This document shows, one piece after another, positions 14,109-23,369 of a stretch of 33,185 nt of DNA. The first letter of the stretch is position 1. Every line of letters begins with the position of its first letter. The stretch spans positions 1 to 33,185 of the forward strand of contig CAZLGW010000049.1 in assembly GCA_964559125.1 (NCBI GenBank), written 5' to 3'. This DNA is from Ravibacter sp964559125. GTDB lineage: Bacteria > Bacteroidota > Bacteroidia > Cytophagales > Spirosomataceae. The notes beneath the pieces are model-generated. The model was given only the letters and a program-made list of their open reading frames with translations. It did no database searches and was not told the DNA's origin. Both the position numbers and the translations under genes were made by a program.

Positions 14109-15587
14109 TTATGGGATCATTAAATTGTCCCTTATTTTTAAATGCCTCTGAAGTTTTTCCTTAAGTTCTTTGATCAGCTCTTTGTTTTCAGGCCTCTCAG
14201 CAACATTTTCATTTTCTTCAGGGTCGCTGCGACGATCATACAACATTCTTGCATAAGACTGTCCTGTTTTGTTATCAATCCATTCGGTATAGGCGTGCGT
14301 TTCTGTAAGAATAGTTTCCCCATTTCCATTCCTGTAAAAAACAGATTGTTTCCAGGGTTGGTCAGGATTGTCAAAAAGCGGAGCAAAACTCTTCCCCTGA
14401 ACATGCATCGGAGGTGTTAATCCTGCCAGTTCACACAGGGTGGGATACACATCTACAAACTCTACCAGCGACTTTGTTTTTACTCCTTCCTTTTTCCAGG
14501 GCACTTTTATGATTAAAGGTGCGTGCGGGCCTTTAGTAAGATTGCTTAATTTGGTCCAGAATCCATGCTCTCCAAGAAACCACCCGTGATCCCCCAAAAG
14601 AACTACTATTGTGTTCTCTGCTAATCCGTACTCTTCCAGCGCATCCAAAACCCTTCCGATCTGGGCATCTACATAGCTTACACATGCATAATAGCCATGT
14701 ATAAGACTAATCGCTGTGGTATCAGGCAGCGGAAGGGCGGCAGGAATACCATTAAATAATTTTAGTTCATTCCAGTTAAGCTGCGCTGCTTCAGGAGCAT
14801 TCTTTGGAAAAAAATAATTAGATGGCAATTGAATATCTTTCCGGTCATACATATCCCAATATTTCCTGGGAGCATTAAAAGGGAGGTGAGGTTTTTTAAA
14901 TCCGACAGCAAGAAAAAAAGGTTCGTTGCGGTTTTGAAAATCCTGCAATTCTTCAATCGCCTTGTTAGCAATTCTTCCATCCTCGTAAGCAATGTCGGGA
15001 ACATCGGGGCTTTCAAAAGCCGGTCCTTTTTCAGGCAGGTTTGTGTTGTTCCGGGTTCCTCTGTTCTTATAACGCTCTTTGTTTCTTTCTTCAAATATTC
15101 TGATGCTCTCTTTATCCTGGTAATCCCACATGGTAGTGATTACCGGAGGTCGCCAGTTTTTAACCCAGCTCCCTTTCCCGTCTTCAAAATTATTATAGAC
15201 TTTGCCCAGGGAAATGGTCCCGTAATTGTTGTTTTTAAAATACATTGGCAGACTCACTATACCGGGTATATCTTTATCCTGTGAACAATTCCAGCTAATA
15301 AATCTTTTGCTGCCAGGATATATACCACTTAATAATGACACCCTCGACGGGCCGCATACAGGGTAGCCCGTATAGGCATTGACAAAAACATTTCCTGTTG
15401 AGGCCAACCGGTCTATATTGGGAGATTTTATATTTGCTTTGCCATAACAACCCAGTTCAGGTCTGAGATCATCGACTACAATAAAAAGGATATTGGGTTT
15501 GTCCGGCTTCTTAGGTATGTTCTGTCCAAAAGAATGAGATGCGATAACGATCATCCCTATCTGCAACAATAATCTACTTCGGTACAT
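14109..15587 (-). CDS. Secreted S1-family sulfatase, iduronate-2-sulfatase-like
   Basis: Resembles iduronate-2-sulfatases, which remove 2-O-sulfate from uronic acids in glycosaminoglycans. A signal peptide (LLLQIGMIVIASHSFGQ) precedes PNILFIVVDDLRPELGCYG and SPNIDRLAS, both typical of that group. The formylglycine cysteine is C78 in PVCGPSRVSLLSG. FFLAVGFKKPHLPFNAPRKY and VVLLGDHGWFLGEHGFWTK complete the active-site set. It is 492 residues long and lies 39 bases downstream of susD. The specificity is inferred from family likeness; other 2-O-sulfated sugars are possible. Confidence 0.9.
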   Translation of the reverse strand: MYRSRLLLQIGMIVIASHSFGQNIPKKPDKPNILFIVVDDLRPELGCYGKANIKSPNIDRLASTGNVFVNAYTGYPVCGPSRVSLLSGIYPGSKRFISWNCSQDKDIPGIVSLPMYFKNNNYGTISLGKVYNNFEDGKGSWVKNWRPPVITTMWDYQDKESIRIFEERNKERYKNRGTRNNTNLPEKGPAFESPDVPDIAYEDGRIANKAIEELQDFQNRNEPFFLAVGFKKPHLPFNAPRKYWDMYDRKDIQLPSNYFFPKNAPEAAQLNWNELKLFNGIPAALPLPDTTAISLIHGYYACVSYVDAQIGRVLDALEEYGLAENTIVVLLGDHGWFLGEHGFWTKLSNLTKGPHAPLIIKVPWKKEGVKTKSLVEFVDVYPTLCELAGLTPPMHVQGKSFAPLFDNPDQPWKQSVFYRNGNGETILTETHAYTEWIDNKTGQSYARMLYDRRSDPEENENVAERPENKELIKELKEKLQRHLKIRDNLMIP

Positions 15588-15626
15588 ATTTTTTAAATAC
15601 CCTTCAATATTGAAATCACCGGACCT

Positions 15627-17321
15627 TTACCAGCCAGGATTTTGAGTTAAATTGGGATTCAGGTTCAATTCTTCTGACGGTATTGAATTCAAATAGTCCC
15701 TGTTTTCTTTAAACTGATAACCATTCGGCAGAAAACTTTGTAAATAATCAATCAGCCCGTCATCGTCCAGCGGAGGGCTATAGTTTGGGAACTCAGCCTG
15801 ATCAAAAGGATAGCCTTTAGGTCTCTTATTTTTAAACAGCTTGTGAGCTGCCCAGCGCTTGTAATCTTCTTCTCTAAATCCCTCGAGTGCCAGCTCCACT
15901 CCTCGCTCTCTCCTGATTTCATATAATTCGTTGGAAATGGAATATCCGTAGTCTACCCAATTGGGATCGGAACTCTGTGGATGAACAGAAAAAGCGGGCA
16001 TAGCTGCCCTGTTACGTAACTGGTTCAAAACATCATAGGCAACTTCTCCTTTCAGTTCATAAAGCGCTTCCGCATAATTCAGCAAGACCTCGCCGTAACG
16101 AAAAAGAATATAACCGGTTTCGCTGCTTCCACCGCCCAAGGCCGCTGCACCGGGAGAATCAGGATTGGAACATTTTCTTAGTTGAAAGCCAGTCGGATTG
16201 AGTTCTGTACCCGTTCTGTTGATTTGAGGCTTATCAAAAACCTGAGCTCTCGCGGTGCTAATTAAATCTCCCGGAGTCCATATTGTGGCGTGGAGCCTTG
16301 GATCGACATCTTCAGCTATTTTTTTTAAAAAAGCATTCCCTTTGGTTGTTTGGGCAAGGGCAAGGTAGTCGTATGGTTGACCATTTTTATCAAGATAACC
16401 CGAAATCAATGACCAGGTTAGTCCTAGCCCATAAGGAGATGTAGTAGTAGAGTATTGAACATCGTTTGACAAGCCATTTTGGATACTAGATGCCCGGTAG
16501 AGCAGAATTTCATTTACCGAGGACATATTGTCCAATCCAAACAGCTTATAATAATCACTATAGATCCCGGTCTGATAATTTCCCTTCATCAGTTCTCCGG
16601 CAGCATCGACGCAAGCCTGAAAATACTTATTGGGAGTAGCCCCTTGAGTACTAAACACTGTCCCCGCATGATATTTTTGCCAACTTCCTTCATAAAGAGC
16701 GACCCTGGCTTTAAATGCAAGTGCCGTTTCTTTATTGATCCGGCTATTGCCATATCTGGATCTGAGCTCAAGTACTTCAATGGCATGATCCAAATCAGCC
16801 AAAATAGAATCGACTACCTGTGTTCTCGGAACGCGGGGCTGTAACAATTCGTCGCCAGAGGTTGGCAACAATTCTGTTGAAATCCAGGGCACATCCCCAT
16901 ATTTTTTTATCAGCTCAAAATAAAACCATGCACGAAAGAAATAAGCCTCTCCCAAAAAATGCTTATAAGCTCCAAAACTATCCTTACATTTCTGATAATT
17001 GTTAAAAAAGATATTCACACTTCTTATATTCGACCAATCGCTTGTCCATCTCCCTCCTGTAACTCCTCTGTCTCCGTTTAATATAATACTGGGTGTAACT
17101 TCCATTATTTCATCTGAATTCCTGACTGGATAATTAAAACCTAGTTGGTAAAACATATGACGTGGAAACAAAGGGTAAAACTGAATAACATAATTTTCAA
17201 GATCCTTGGCGGTGTTCCAATAACTGTCTGTACCAATCCGGTCTAGAGGAGGACGATCTAAAAAATTATGCTCACACGAACACAATGTAAAGAGCGCTAT
17301 AACTATATTTAATTTTTTCAT
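15627..17321 (-). CDS. SusD/RagB-family outer-membrane lipoprotein
   Basis: The surface glycan-binding partner that forms a lid over the SusC channel. The N-terminus is a lipoprotein signal with lipobox LCSC (lipidated C16). Residues of about 30-560 are the SusD alpha-helical fold: DSYWNTAKDLENYVIQFYPL at the start, a TPR-like segment with EAYFFRAWFYFELIKKYGDVP, and near the end RYGEVLLNYAEALYEL and ELYEIRRERGVELALEGFRE. At 564 residues it is complete. It begins 29 bases after susC and is followed by the two sulfatases in the same direction, so it belongs to one transcription unit. Confidence 0.95.
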   Translation of the reverse strand: MKKLNIVIALFTLCSCEHNFLDRPPLDRIGTDSYWNTAKDLENYVIQFYPLFPRHMFYQLGFNYPVRNSDEIMEVTPSIILNGDRGVTGGRWTSDWSNIRSVNIFFNNYQKCKDSFGAYKHFLGEAYFFRAWFYFELIKKYGDVPWISTELLPTSGDELLQPRVPRTQVVDSILADLDHAIEVLELRSRYGNSRINKETALAFKARVALYEGSWQKYHAGTVFSTQGATPNKYFQACVDAAGELMKGNYQTGIYSDYYKLFGLDNMSSVNEILLYRASSIQNGLSNDVQYSTTTSPYGLGLTWSLISGYLDKNGQPYDYLALAQTTKGNAFLKKIAEDVDPRLHATIWTPGDLISTARAQVFDKPQINRTGTELNPTGFQLRKCSNPDSPGAAALGGGSSETGYILFRYGEVLLNYAEALYELKGEVAYDVLNQLRNRAAMPAFSVHPQSSDPNWVDYGYSISNELYEIRRERGVELALEGFREEDYKRWAAHKLFKNKRPKGYPFDQAEFPNYSPPLDDDGLIDYLQSFLPNGYQFKENRDYLNSIPSEELNLNPNLTQNPGW

Positions 17322-17350
17322 ATCCGTAGCTTTAATAAGGTAGCAATTTT

Positions 17351-20300
17351 TTATAGCGTAATATTTATTCCTGCTGAAATCATCTTATCTGCACGATAAG
17401 TCTGACCAATGCTTATAATCCCCGATGTAACCCCTAGAGCAACAGGGTCTATCGTTTTGGGAAGTTTGGTCTTCGTAAATAAATTCTCGCCCGATAGATA
17501 TAGCCTTATCTTTTGTAATTTTAAATTTTTCAAAACGCTCTGGGGCAGATTATATCCTAACTGTACATTCTGTAGCCTGAAATAGGATAGATCCATTAAG
17601 TACCGGGTAGATGGATGCCGATTTTTAGCATTCTGATTTCCCTGTACGTATGGCCGTGGATAAAAAGCATCTATATTAATATTTGCCTCGCCTTCGTATA
17701 GCCCGGTATATTTATCCCCGGGCCTGTCGCGGAAATAATCTAAATGATGTGGTGTAAGTGCTGTATGCGCCCATTCACCGATACCCCAATACGGATAATT
17801 TGTTATTCCCGCTGCGGATGTCCCGTAATGGGCAAAATAATTTCTTTTACCTGTGCCGCTTAAAAGAAATGAGAAATCAAACCCCTTGTATTCTATTCCT
17901 CCGCTTAAGCCAAATAAATACCTGGGACTACTATTGCCGATTACTGAATAATCGCCGGGATCATTTATCGAATTATTCCCCTGGTTTACTTTTCCGTCTC
18001 CATTTATATCCAGATACTTCAAATCACCCGGATTCCAGGCACTGTAGATATAAGACAAATCGACCTGGCTCAGATAACCATCTACATCCTCCTGGGATTT
18101 GAACAATTCATTTGCAGTATAACCCCATATTTCTCCGACTTTTTTGCCTGCATACCAGTCTGTAAAAATCCCTGTAGGATTGAGATAATCCATCACGACA
18201 GACTGTACGTCAGATATATTAAATGACACAAAATGAGAAAGACCGGATTCTCTGATCTCATTATTCCATCTTACAGATGCCTCCCATCCTCTCGTCCTTA
18301 ATGTTGCATTATTGGATCTAGGAACCGATGCCCCCAGTATTCCTGGAAGTGGTTCTGACGGTCCGATCATATTTTTCGTAACACGTTCAAATACATCAAA
18401 ATCAGCTTGGAGCCTATTGCCGAGAAATCCTGTGTTCAGCCCGATATTTTTTGTGGTGGCGGTTTCCCAGGTCAGAGCCGGGCTTACCAGTCTTGGAGTA
18501 GACGTATAGCCTACCGGTCTGGCAGCTCCGTAATTAAACAGCCAGTCCAATTGCCCCGACTGTAGCGGGATCAACGCCAAATCCTGGTAAGAAGCCACCT
18601 GCTGGTTACCCAGTTGTCCCCATGACCCTCTCAGCTTAAAGGTGTTTACTACTCCTGCAATTCCTTTCCAGAAATTCTCTTTACTTACATTCCACCCCAG
18701 AGAAAAAGAAGGGAAAAATCCCCAGCGGTTTTCGTTTTTAAATCTTGAGGTGCCATCATATCTTGCGTTGGCTTCAAAAAGATATTTTTCATTGAAATTA
18801 TAGGCCAGTCTTCCAAAGTACCCTTGTGTTGCCCAATGTTCCAGGTTTTCGCCTGCGGTTAAGCTGCCATTCGCCGTTTCCAGTGAAGGTACGGTTGGAA
18901 CGATCAAATTGGTTTTGGAGCCATTTAGCTGTTCTAGCTGATTCAGTTCCAGTTGCGTTCCCGCCATAAGCGTAGCGTTATGCTTACCCAGGTTGAAATC
19001 ATAAGATGTATAAATATTGGTGGTCCAGTATGAAATATTACGATGGTTTTTTGTAATACTACTTGGAACCGAAGCCGCAAAGGGGGACAAACTGCCATTT
19101 ACTAAACGCTCATAAACTGTCAATTCCCGGATGGATTGTACTGTCCCCGTTGACTGATAAGCAAACTCACCGGTAATTTTCCAGTTTTTTGCAGGCCGCA
19201 ACTCTCCAGCCAATACATGCCAGTTTTCAGTGGTAGTATTGCCTGAAGTACCGGCATCTTCTACAAACGGGATTTTTGACTGCAAAGAATAGGAGCCGTC
19301 CCCGTTGTATTTAGCCTGAGTAGGGACAGTCCTCATGATATGTAAGAAAAGATACGTGTAATTCTGGTCTCCGGGTAAGCTGGGAAAAGCTCTTTCGCTT
19401 TTCATAAAGCGCGTTTCATATCGAAAATCGAGCCAGTCTGTAATAGCAGCCTTCATTTTGCCCACCAGGTTATACCTTTTATAATAGTCGGTTCCGTAAT
19501 TAACCACCCCGTTCTGATCGGTAAACCCGGATGAAAAGTAATAGGTGATTTTATTAGATCCTCCGTTTACGGAAAGATTATGCTGCTGATTCAAACTGCT
19601 GCCATAAAATTCATCATACCAATCATAGTCCGCATGCGCGTTCTGCTGGTTTCCCCACGCCCCGTTTGCTAAAGGCATGGCTTCATAGTAGCTTACATCC
19701 GCTGGGTAAAACTGCCTCAAATAACCCCAATCCTTATTTTGATAGGCTATGACACGATCAACGGCTTCATTCGAATAAGGACGCCCCCCGCCATTTACAC
19801 CCATTTCATTAACTGCCCGTACAAAAGTGTAGGAGTCAAGCATTTTCGGCTTTCTGGCCGTACTGTTAACCGAAATATTGCCGTTGTAGCTGATAGACAA
19901 CTTTTCATTTTTCTTACCGCTTTTAGTCGTAATCTGAATAACCCCAAACGGAGCCCTGGCACCATAAATAGCGGAAGCTGCCGCATCTTTAAGGATAGAG
20001 ATAGATTCAATATCGTTTGGATTCAGGCGATCCATCTCGCCGGGAAATCCATCGATAATAACATAAGGGCTTCCCCCATTTACAGAACCCAACCCACGGA
20101 TATTTATATTCATAGAAGCGCCCGGCTCAAGACCATTGTGTCCTACTGAAAAATCCAATCCTGGAGACTGACCCTGTAATATTTGAGAAACTGTTGTGGC
20201 TTGTCGGTTCTCTATTTTTTTATTCGAAATCACATCCACCGCTCCCGTCATATTCACCTTCTTCTGTACCCCATACCCCACCACCACTACTTCCTCCAAA

Positions 20301-20962
20301 CTTTTCTCATCCACTCTCAAAGACACCTCCAGGTTTGTCCTGCTTCCCACCACCGCTTCCTCACTCACGTACCCCACAAACGAAAACACCAAAACCGCAT
20401 TTTCATCGGGAACCTCAATAGAAAACCTTCCATCGCTGTCCGTGATCATACCTCTTTGCGTCCCTTTTATCAGAATACTCACCCCCGGCAGCGCCTCACC
20501 CTTTTCGTCAGTAACCCGGCCACGAACTAATACTATTTCAATAACAGGCAACGATTGGAGGGCCGGGACATTTTTCACCTCTCTCTTCCCTATTTTCGAA
20601 AGCACGATCACTTTGTCCCGCCGTATTTCATAAGCTATTCCCCTCCCTTCCAGGATGTAATCCAGCACTTTGCTGAGATCTTCCTCCCTGAAATCAACCG
20701 AGACCTTTTCCCGATCATTGATCAGTTCATTACTATAGAAGACCGTAAGACCAGTTCGCTTCTTGATGGTCTGAAATACTTTCTGAATAGTAATATTGTT
20801 CGCAGATAGTGTTAGTTTCCGCTGCTCTTGTATCCCGAAAGCCATCGAAGCAACCAACAGAAGCTTGGCTGTTAGCCACAAAGACGCTAACCGCATTCTC
20901 TTGAAAAAAGCAGGTATAAGACCCATTGTCCTTGCCAGATCCACAAATAGATTTTTGGTCAT
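17351..20962 (-). CDS. SusC/RagA-family TonB-dependent transporter with STN domain
   Basis: The outer-membrane beta-barrel importing oligosaccharides with SusD, energised by TonB. A signal region ends near residue 43. Residues 50-122 are an STN (secretin/TonB N-terminal) domain, which passes a signal to a FecR anti-sigma factor. A carboxypeptidase-regulatory-like domain follows (146-217, RGRVTDEKGEALPGVSILIK), then a conserved LEEVVVVGYG segment, the plug (about 233-345, with PYVIIDGFPG and ILKDAAASAIYGARAPFGVI), and a barrel to residue 1203. It is the STN-bearing class expected beside a sigma/FecR pair. A segment of about 237 bases is 78% identical to the other SusC gene in this window. Confidence 0.96.
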   Translation of the reverse strand: MTKNLFVDLARTMGLIPAFFKRMRLASLWLTAKLLLVASMAFGIQEQRKLTLSANNITIQKVFQTIKKRTGLTVFYSNELINDREKVSVDFREEDLSKVLDYILEGRGIAYEIRRDKVIVLSKIGKREVKNVPALQSLPVIEIVLVRGRVTDEKGEALPGVSILIKGTQRGMITDSDGRFSIEVPDENAVLVFSFVGYVSEEAVVGSRTNLEVSLRVDEKSLEEVVVVGYGVQKKVNMTGAVDVISNKKIENRQATTVSQILQGQSPGLDFSVGHNGLEPGASMNINIRGLGSVNGGSPYVIIDGFPGEMDRLNPNDIESISILKDAAASAIYGARAPFGVIQITTKSGKKNEKLSISYNGNISVNSTARKPKMLDSYTFVRAVNEMGVNGGGRPYSNEAVDRVIAYQNKDWGYLRQFYPADVSYYEAMPLANGAWGNQQNAHADYDWYDEFYGSSLNQQHNLSVNGGSNKITYYFSSGFTDQNGVVNYGTDYYKRYNLVGKMKAAITDWLDFRYETRFMKSERAFPSLPGDQNYTYLFLHIMRTVPTQAKYNGDGSYSLQSKIPFVEDAGTSGNTTTENWHVLAGELRPAKNWKITGEFAYQSTGTVQSIRELTVYERLVNGSLSPFAASVPSSITKNHRNISYWTTNIYTSYDFNLGKHNATLMAGTQLELNQLEQLNGSKTNLIVPTVPSLETANGSLTAGENLEHWATQGYFGRLAYNFNEKYLFEANARYDGTSRFKNENRWGFFPSFSLGWNVSKENFWKGIAGVVNTFKLRGSWGQLGNQQVASYQDLALIPLQSGQLDWLFNYGAARPVGYTSTPRLVSPALTWETATTKNIGLNTGFLGNRLQADFDVFERVTKNMIGPSEPLPGILGASVPRSNNATLRTRGWEASVRWNNEIRESGLSHFVSFNISDVQSVVMDYLNPTGIFTDWYAGKKVGEIWGYTANELFKSQEDVDGYLSQVDLSYIYSAWNPGDLKYLDINGDGKVNQGNNSINDPGDYSVIGNSSPRYLFGLSGGIEYKGFDFSFLLSGTGKRNYFAHYGTSAAGITNYPYWGIGEWAHTALTPHHLDYFRDRPGDKYTGLYEGEANINIDAFYPRPYVQGNQNAKNRHPSTRYLMDLSYFRLQNVQLGYNLPQSVLKNLKLQKIRLYLSGENLFTKTKLPKTIDPVALGVTSGIISIGQTYRADKMISAGINITL
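20270..20506 (-). repeat. Segment shared with second SusC gene (copy 1)
   Basis: By my hand count about 184 of 237 bases match positions 28771-29007 on the opposite strand, without gaps. The longest exact run is 20 bases (20463-20482 against 28795-28814). It encodes the regulatory-like domain and the segment before the plug. The coding strand here is rich in G and T and poor in C, unlike the rest of the gene, and the second copy is similar. Confidence 0.7.
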
Positions 20963-21057
20963 AGAGGTTAATGTTTTTTGATATCGTCCTTTTTAACACA
21001 ACTACACGTGACCTCCCAAAACGGGTGAATAAGAATTTGTTTTTTTTTAGAAAACTT

Positions 21058-21114
21058 AAAAAAAACCCCGAAAGAACGCCTGATACACGTTGCCTTTACC
21101 CTGAAACAATCGGG
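21058..21114 (-). terminator. Possible terminator or attenuator between fecR and susC
   Basis: On the minus strand CCCGA (21110-21114 complement) can pair with TCGGGG (21066-21071 complement), followed directly by eight T residues (21058-21065). The stem is short and the loop long, but the GC pairs with an adjacent T tract fit an intrinsic terminator ending the sigma-fecR transcript. SusC would then need its own promoter in the remaining 95 bases. A second imperfect inverted repeat, CAGGTCAAT/ATTGGCCTG, lies at 21168-21188. Confidence 0.35.
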
Positions 21115-21213
21115 AAGTCAGTCATTCCGCTACAAACGGGAGGGAATCGCGATTAGTCAGGAATAATCAGGTCAATATGATTGGCCTGAGAGAAATGAAG
21201 AAAGGGTTAAAGA

Positions 21214-22377
21214 CTACTTAAAAGTAAGAACAGACCCATTTAACGTATATTTAATCCCGGAGGTCTTGTTAAGGTCATGCAGGAATTCATCCAGGTGTCC
21301 CTTTTCGAGCATCCCCGAAACCGTATGCCTTGCAAGGTCCTCCCGTTCAAACACCACTTCTGTGCCAAACCACCTGGAAATAATTCCTGAAAGCTCTTCC
21401 AAAGGCTGATGCTGAAAATAAAAAACACCTTCCCGCCAGGCAAGAACCTCAGCAGCATCAAAAGGAGCGGTGGCAAATCCCTTCGCTTCTGAATAGGTGG
21501 CTTCCTGGCCAGGCAGCAATTGAAGCGGCTTCCTTTTTTCGGTCACCAGCGATACTTTACCTTCTACCAGGGAAGTGCGTACCAAACCTTTATGATAGGT
21601 ATTTACGTTGAACCGGGTTCCCAGCACATGGATATCGGTAAGAGGAGTATGCACGATAAAGGGCTTTTCGGTATCTTTCGCCACTTCCAGGTAGGCTTCC
21701 CCTTCAATAAATATCTCACGTGTTTCACCACTGAAATAAAACGGAAAGCGCAGGGTGCTTTCCGAGTTGAGAAATACCCGAGTGCCATCCGACAAAGTAA
21801 TGCTGTAATCTTTGGTGGCGGGCACTTCCAGCGTATTGAAGGCCGCTGCCCCCTGGCTATCCCCTGCATACTTCAACTGACTCCCTGAGCTCTCCAACTG
21901 GATCCCACCCACCGAATACCCCTCTGCTTTGTCCTTTGAAAAGGTTACCGAATTCCCGTCTGAAAGCCTCAGCTTTATTTCGTTAGTCCAGCCCAGATTC
22001 TGGCCGATGGCCGCTACCTCTCCTTCTGAACGATTGTTCAACGGAAGCAGATCATAAAAGAAATAGCTGAAACCGATAGTAAATACCACGACAGCAGCAG
22101 TCCATTTCCACCAGCCACTCCAAACCGGTGCCGGCTCCTGGTCTCTCTCCTCAGCAAGACGACTATTCCATTCTTCCAGTTCCCGCTCCGGATCAATCCG
22201 TTCCAGAATAATATCCGCATTCAGATTCCGGCGTTCTTTTTCCAGGCTCTCCCATATATGCTGCGCTTCGATATTGGTACGAAGTAGTTCGCCAAGTTCA
22301 AATTCCTCTTCCTCGCTGATCGTTCCGGTCAGTTTTTCCAGGTACAGCCTGCGGATATAGTGATATGATTCGTTCAT
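21214..22377 (-). CDS. FecR-family anti-sigma factor
   Basis: An inner-membrane regulator that binds the ECF sigma factor in the cytoplasm and receives the STN signal in the periplasm. Residues 1-85 form the cytoplasmic sigma-binding part, 89-110 a transmembrane helix (WWKWTAAVVVFTIGFSYFFY), 180-280 the FecR domain (TLSDGTRVFLNSESTLRFP, EGEAYLEVAKDTEKPFIVHT, VLGTRFNVNTY) and 315-385 a C-terminal DUF4974 domain. At 387 residues it is complete. It begins eight bases after the sigma gene, which implies coupled translation, and lies upstream of susC with its matching STN domain. Confidence 0.94.
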   Translation of the reverse strand: MNESYHYIRRLYLEKLTGTISEEEEFELGELLRTNIEAQHIWESLEKERRNLNADIILERIDPERELEEWNSRLAEERDQEPAPVWSGWWKWTAAVVVFTIGFSYFFYDLLPLNNRSEGEVAAIGQNLGWTNEIKLRLSDGNSVTFSKDKAEGYSVGGIQLESSGSQLKYAGDSQGAAAFNTLEVPATKDYSITLSDGTRVFLNSESTLRFPFYFSGETREIFIEGEAYLEVAKDTEKPFIVHTPLTDIHVLGTRFNVNTYHKGLVRTSLVEGKVSLVTEKRKPLQLLPGQEATYSEAKGFATAPFDAAEVLAWREGVFYFQHQPLEELSGIISRWFGTEVVFEREDLARHTVSGMLEKGHLDEFLHDLNKTSGIKYTLNGSVLTFK

Positions 22378-22385
22378 TTATTAAA

Positions 22386-22940
22386 CTACACTAATTTGGA
22401 TTGATCGGGTGAATCCTTTTTCAACTTTTCCCGCAGATTCTTCAACCCGATTTTCAGGTGTGTTTTGAGTGTATTCAGGCTAATGCCGATTTCATCTGCG
22501 GCATCCTGGTATTTTTTCTCTTCGAAATATATCCTCTGCAAAACTTCGCGTCGCTGCGGCGGGAGGTCATCCAGAGCCTCCTGCAACCGGACAAACCTTT
22601 CTTCTTCTTCATTAACATCATCCGGCTCAGCCTCGTCATAGGTTGAAAGCCTGGCCTCGTGCTGATCTGACGCTTTTCTCCTTTGGAGATTAAAGCATTT
22701 GTTCTGAACACTCCGGTAGAGATACCCTTTGAAATCCCCTTCCAATCTCAGGTATAGCTTTTTATGCCAGAATTCGAAAAGAAAATCCTGCACAATGTCT
22801 TTCGCTTCCTGCTCATCTCTTGTAAAAAAGAGCGCATTGGCAACAAGCAACTTATAATACTTTCTGAAAAAAGCATTATAAGCATCTTTGTCTCCCTCTT
22901 TCAACTTTTCCAATAAATGCGAATCATGCTGAAAAGGCAT
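22386..22940 (-). CDS. ECF RNA polymerase sigma factor
   Basis: A 184-residue extracytoplasmic-function sigma-70 factor. Region 2 covers about residues 22-90 (DAYNAFFRKYYKLLVANALF, DIVQDFLFEFWHK), and region 4 about 115-172 (LDDLPPQRREVLQRIYFEEK then GISLNTLKTHLKIGLKNL). An acidic linker (EAEPDDVNEEEER) joins them. It is the first gene of the minus-strand uptake locus, with fecR immediately downstream; it presumably activates the SusCD-sulfatase genes when released by FecR. Confidence 0.94.
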   Translation of the reverse strand: MPFQHDSHLLEKLKEGDKDAYNAFFRKYYKLLVANALFFTRDEQEAKDIVQDFLFEFWHKKLYLRLEGDFKGYLYRSVQNKCFNLQRRKASDQHEARLSTYDEAEPDDVNEEEERFVRLQEALDDLPPQRREVLQRIYFEEKKYQDAADEIGISLNTLKTHLKIGLKNLREKLKKDSPDQSKLV

Positions 22941-23000
22941 TTGTTTTAAGATGCGTTTATAAGGGTCGTAAGAATTATCGGGGTAAATATTATCCTATAT

Positions 23001-23020
23001 TTAAAATTTCAAAATTTTAA
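23001..23020. repeat. AT-rich palindrome upstream of the sigma gene
   Basis: TTAAAATTT (23001-23009) and AAATTTTAA (23012-23020) are perfect complements separated by two bases. It lies 60 bases upstream of the sigma gene start (22940, minus strand), where an operator for that promoter would be expected. The 429-base gap 22941-23369 also holds a coding remnant at 23038-23184 and otherwise AT-rich sequence with no clear promoter for the gene at 23370. Confidence 0.4.
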
Positions 23021-23037
23021 GCAGGAAAATTTGTAGA

Positions 23038-23184
23038 GTGACCGGGGAGGCTTTCATCGACCTAAGCTCGCTGATCACTTCCGGCACGGTATCGGAAGTC
23101 CTGCTTCGTGACATGTCAGGACGCCTGCTGCGAAAGGTTTCGTCTTATGAAAAAGAGGAAGATAATGGAATGCTTTCGGATTAA
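23038..23184 (+). pseudogene. Remnant resembling a type IX secretion sorting domain
   Basis: A 48-codon frame from a GTG to TAA at 23182. It contains EVLLRDMSGRLLRKVSSYEK preceded by AFIDLSSLITSG. The DMSGRLLR string strongly recalls the DLSGRLV core of C-terminal type A sorting domains of proteins exported by the type IX (Por) system. The usual upstream PNP motif and the rest of a cargo protein are missing, because an in-frame stop lies shortly before. I read it as the 3' remnant of a lost secreted-protein gene; a short independent gene is less likely. Confidence 0.4.
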
Positions 23185-23369
23185 ATATTCTATGAGATTT
23201 TCAGTATACAAACAAGGATGAATGAATTTTAAAACATTCGCTTTAAATTACTTAAAATTTTTATAGAGGAAAAGATGGGAATTCGTAATCATTAACGCCG
23301 GTTGATATTTCTATGTCTACAGGCGGGAATACCGGGATACTGACGAGTTGAAAAGAAATAAAATATGTT

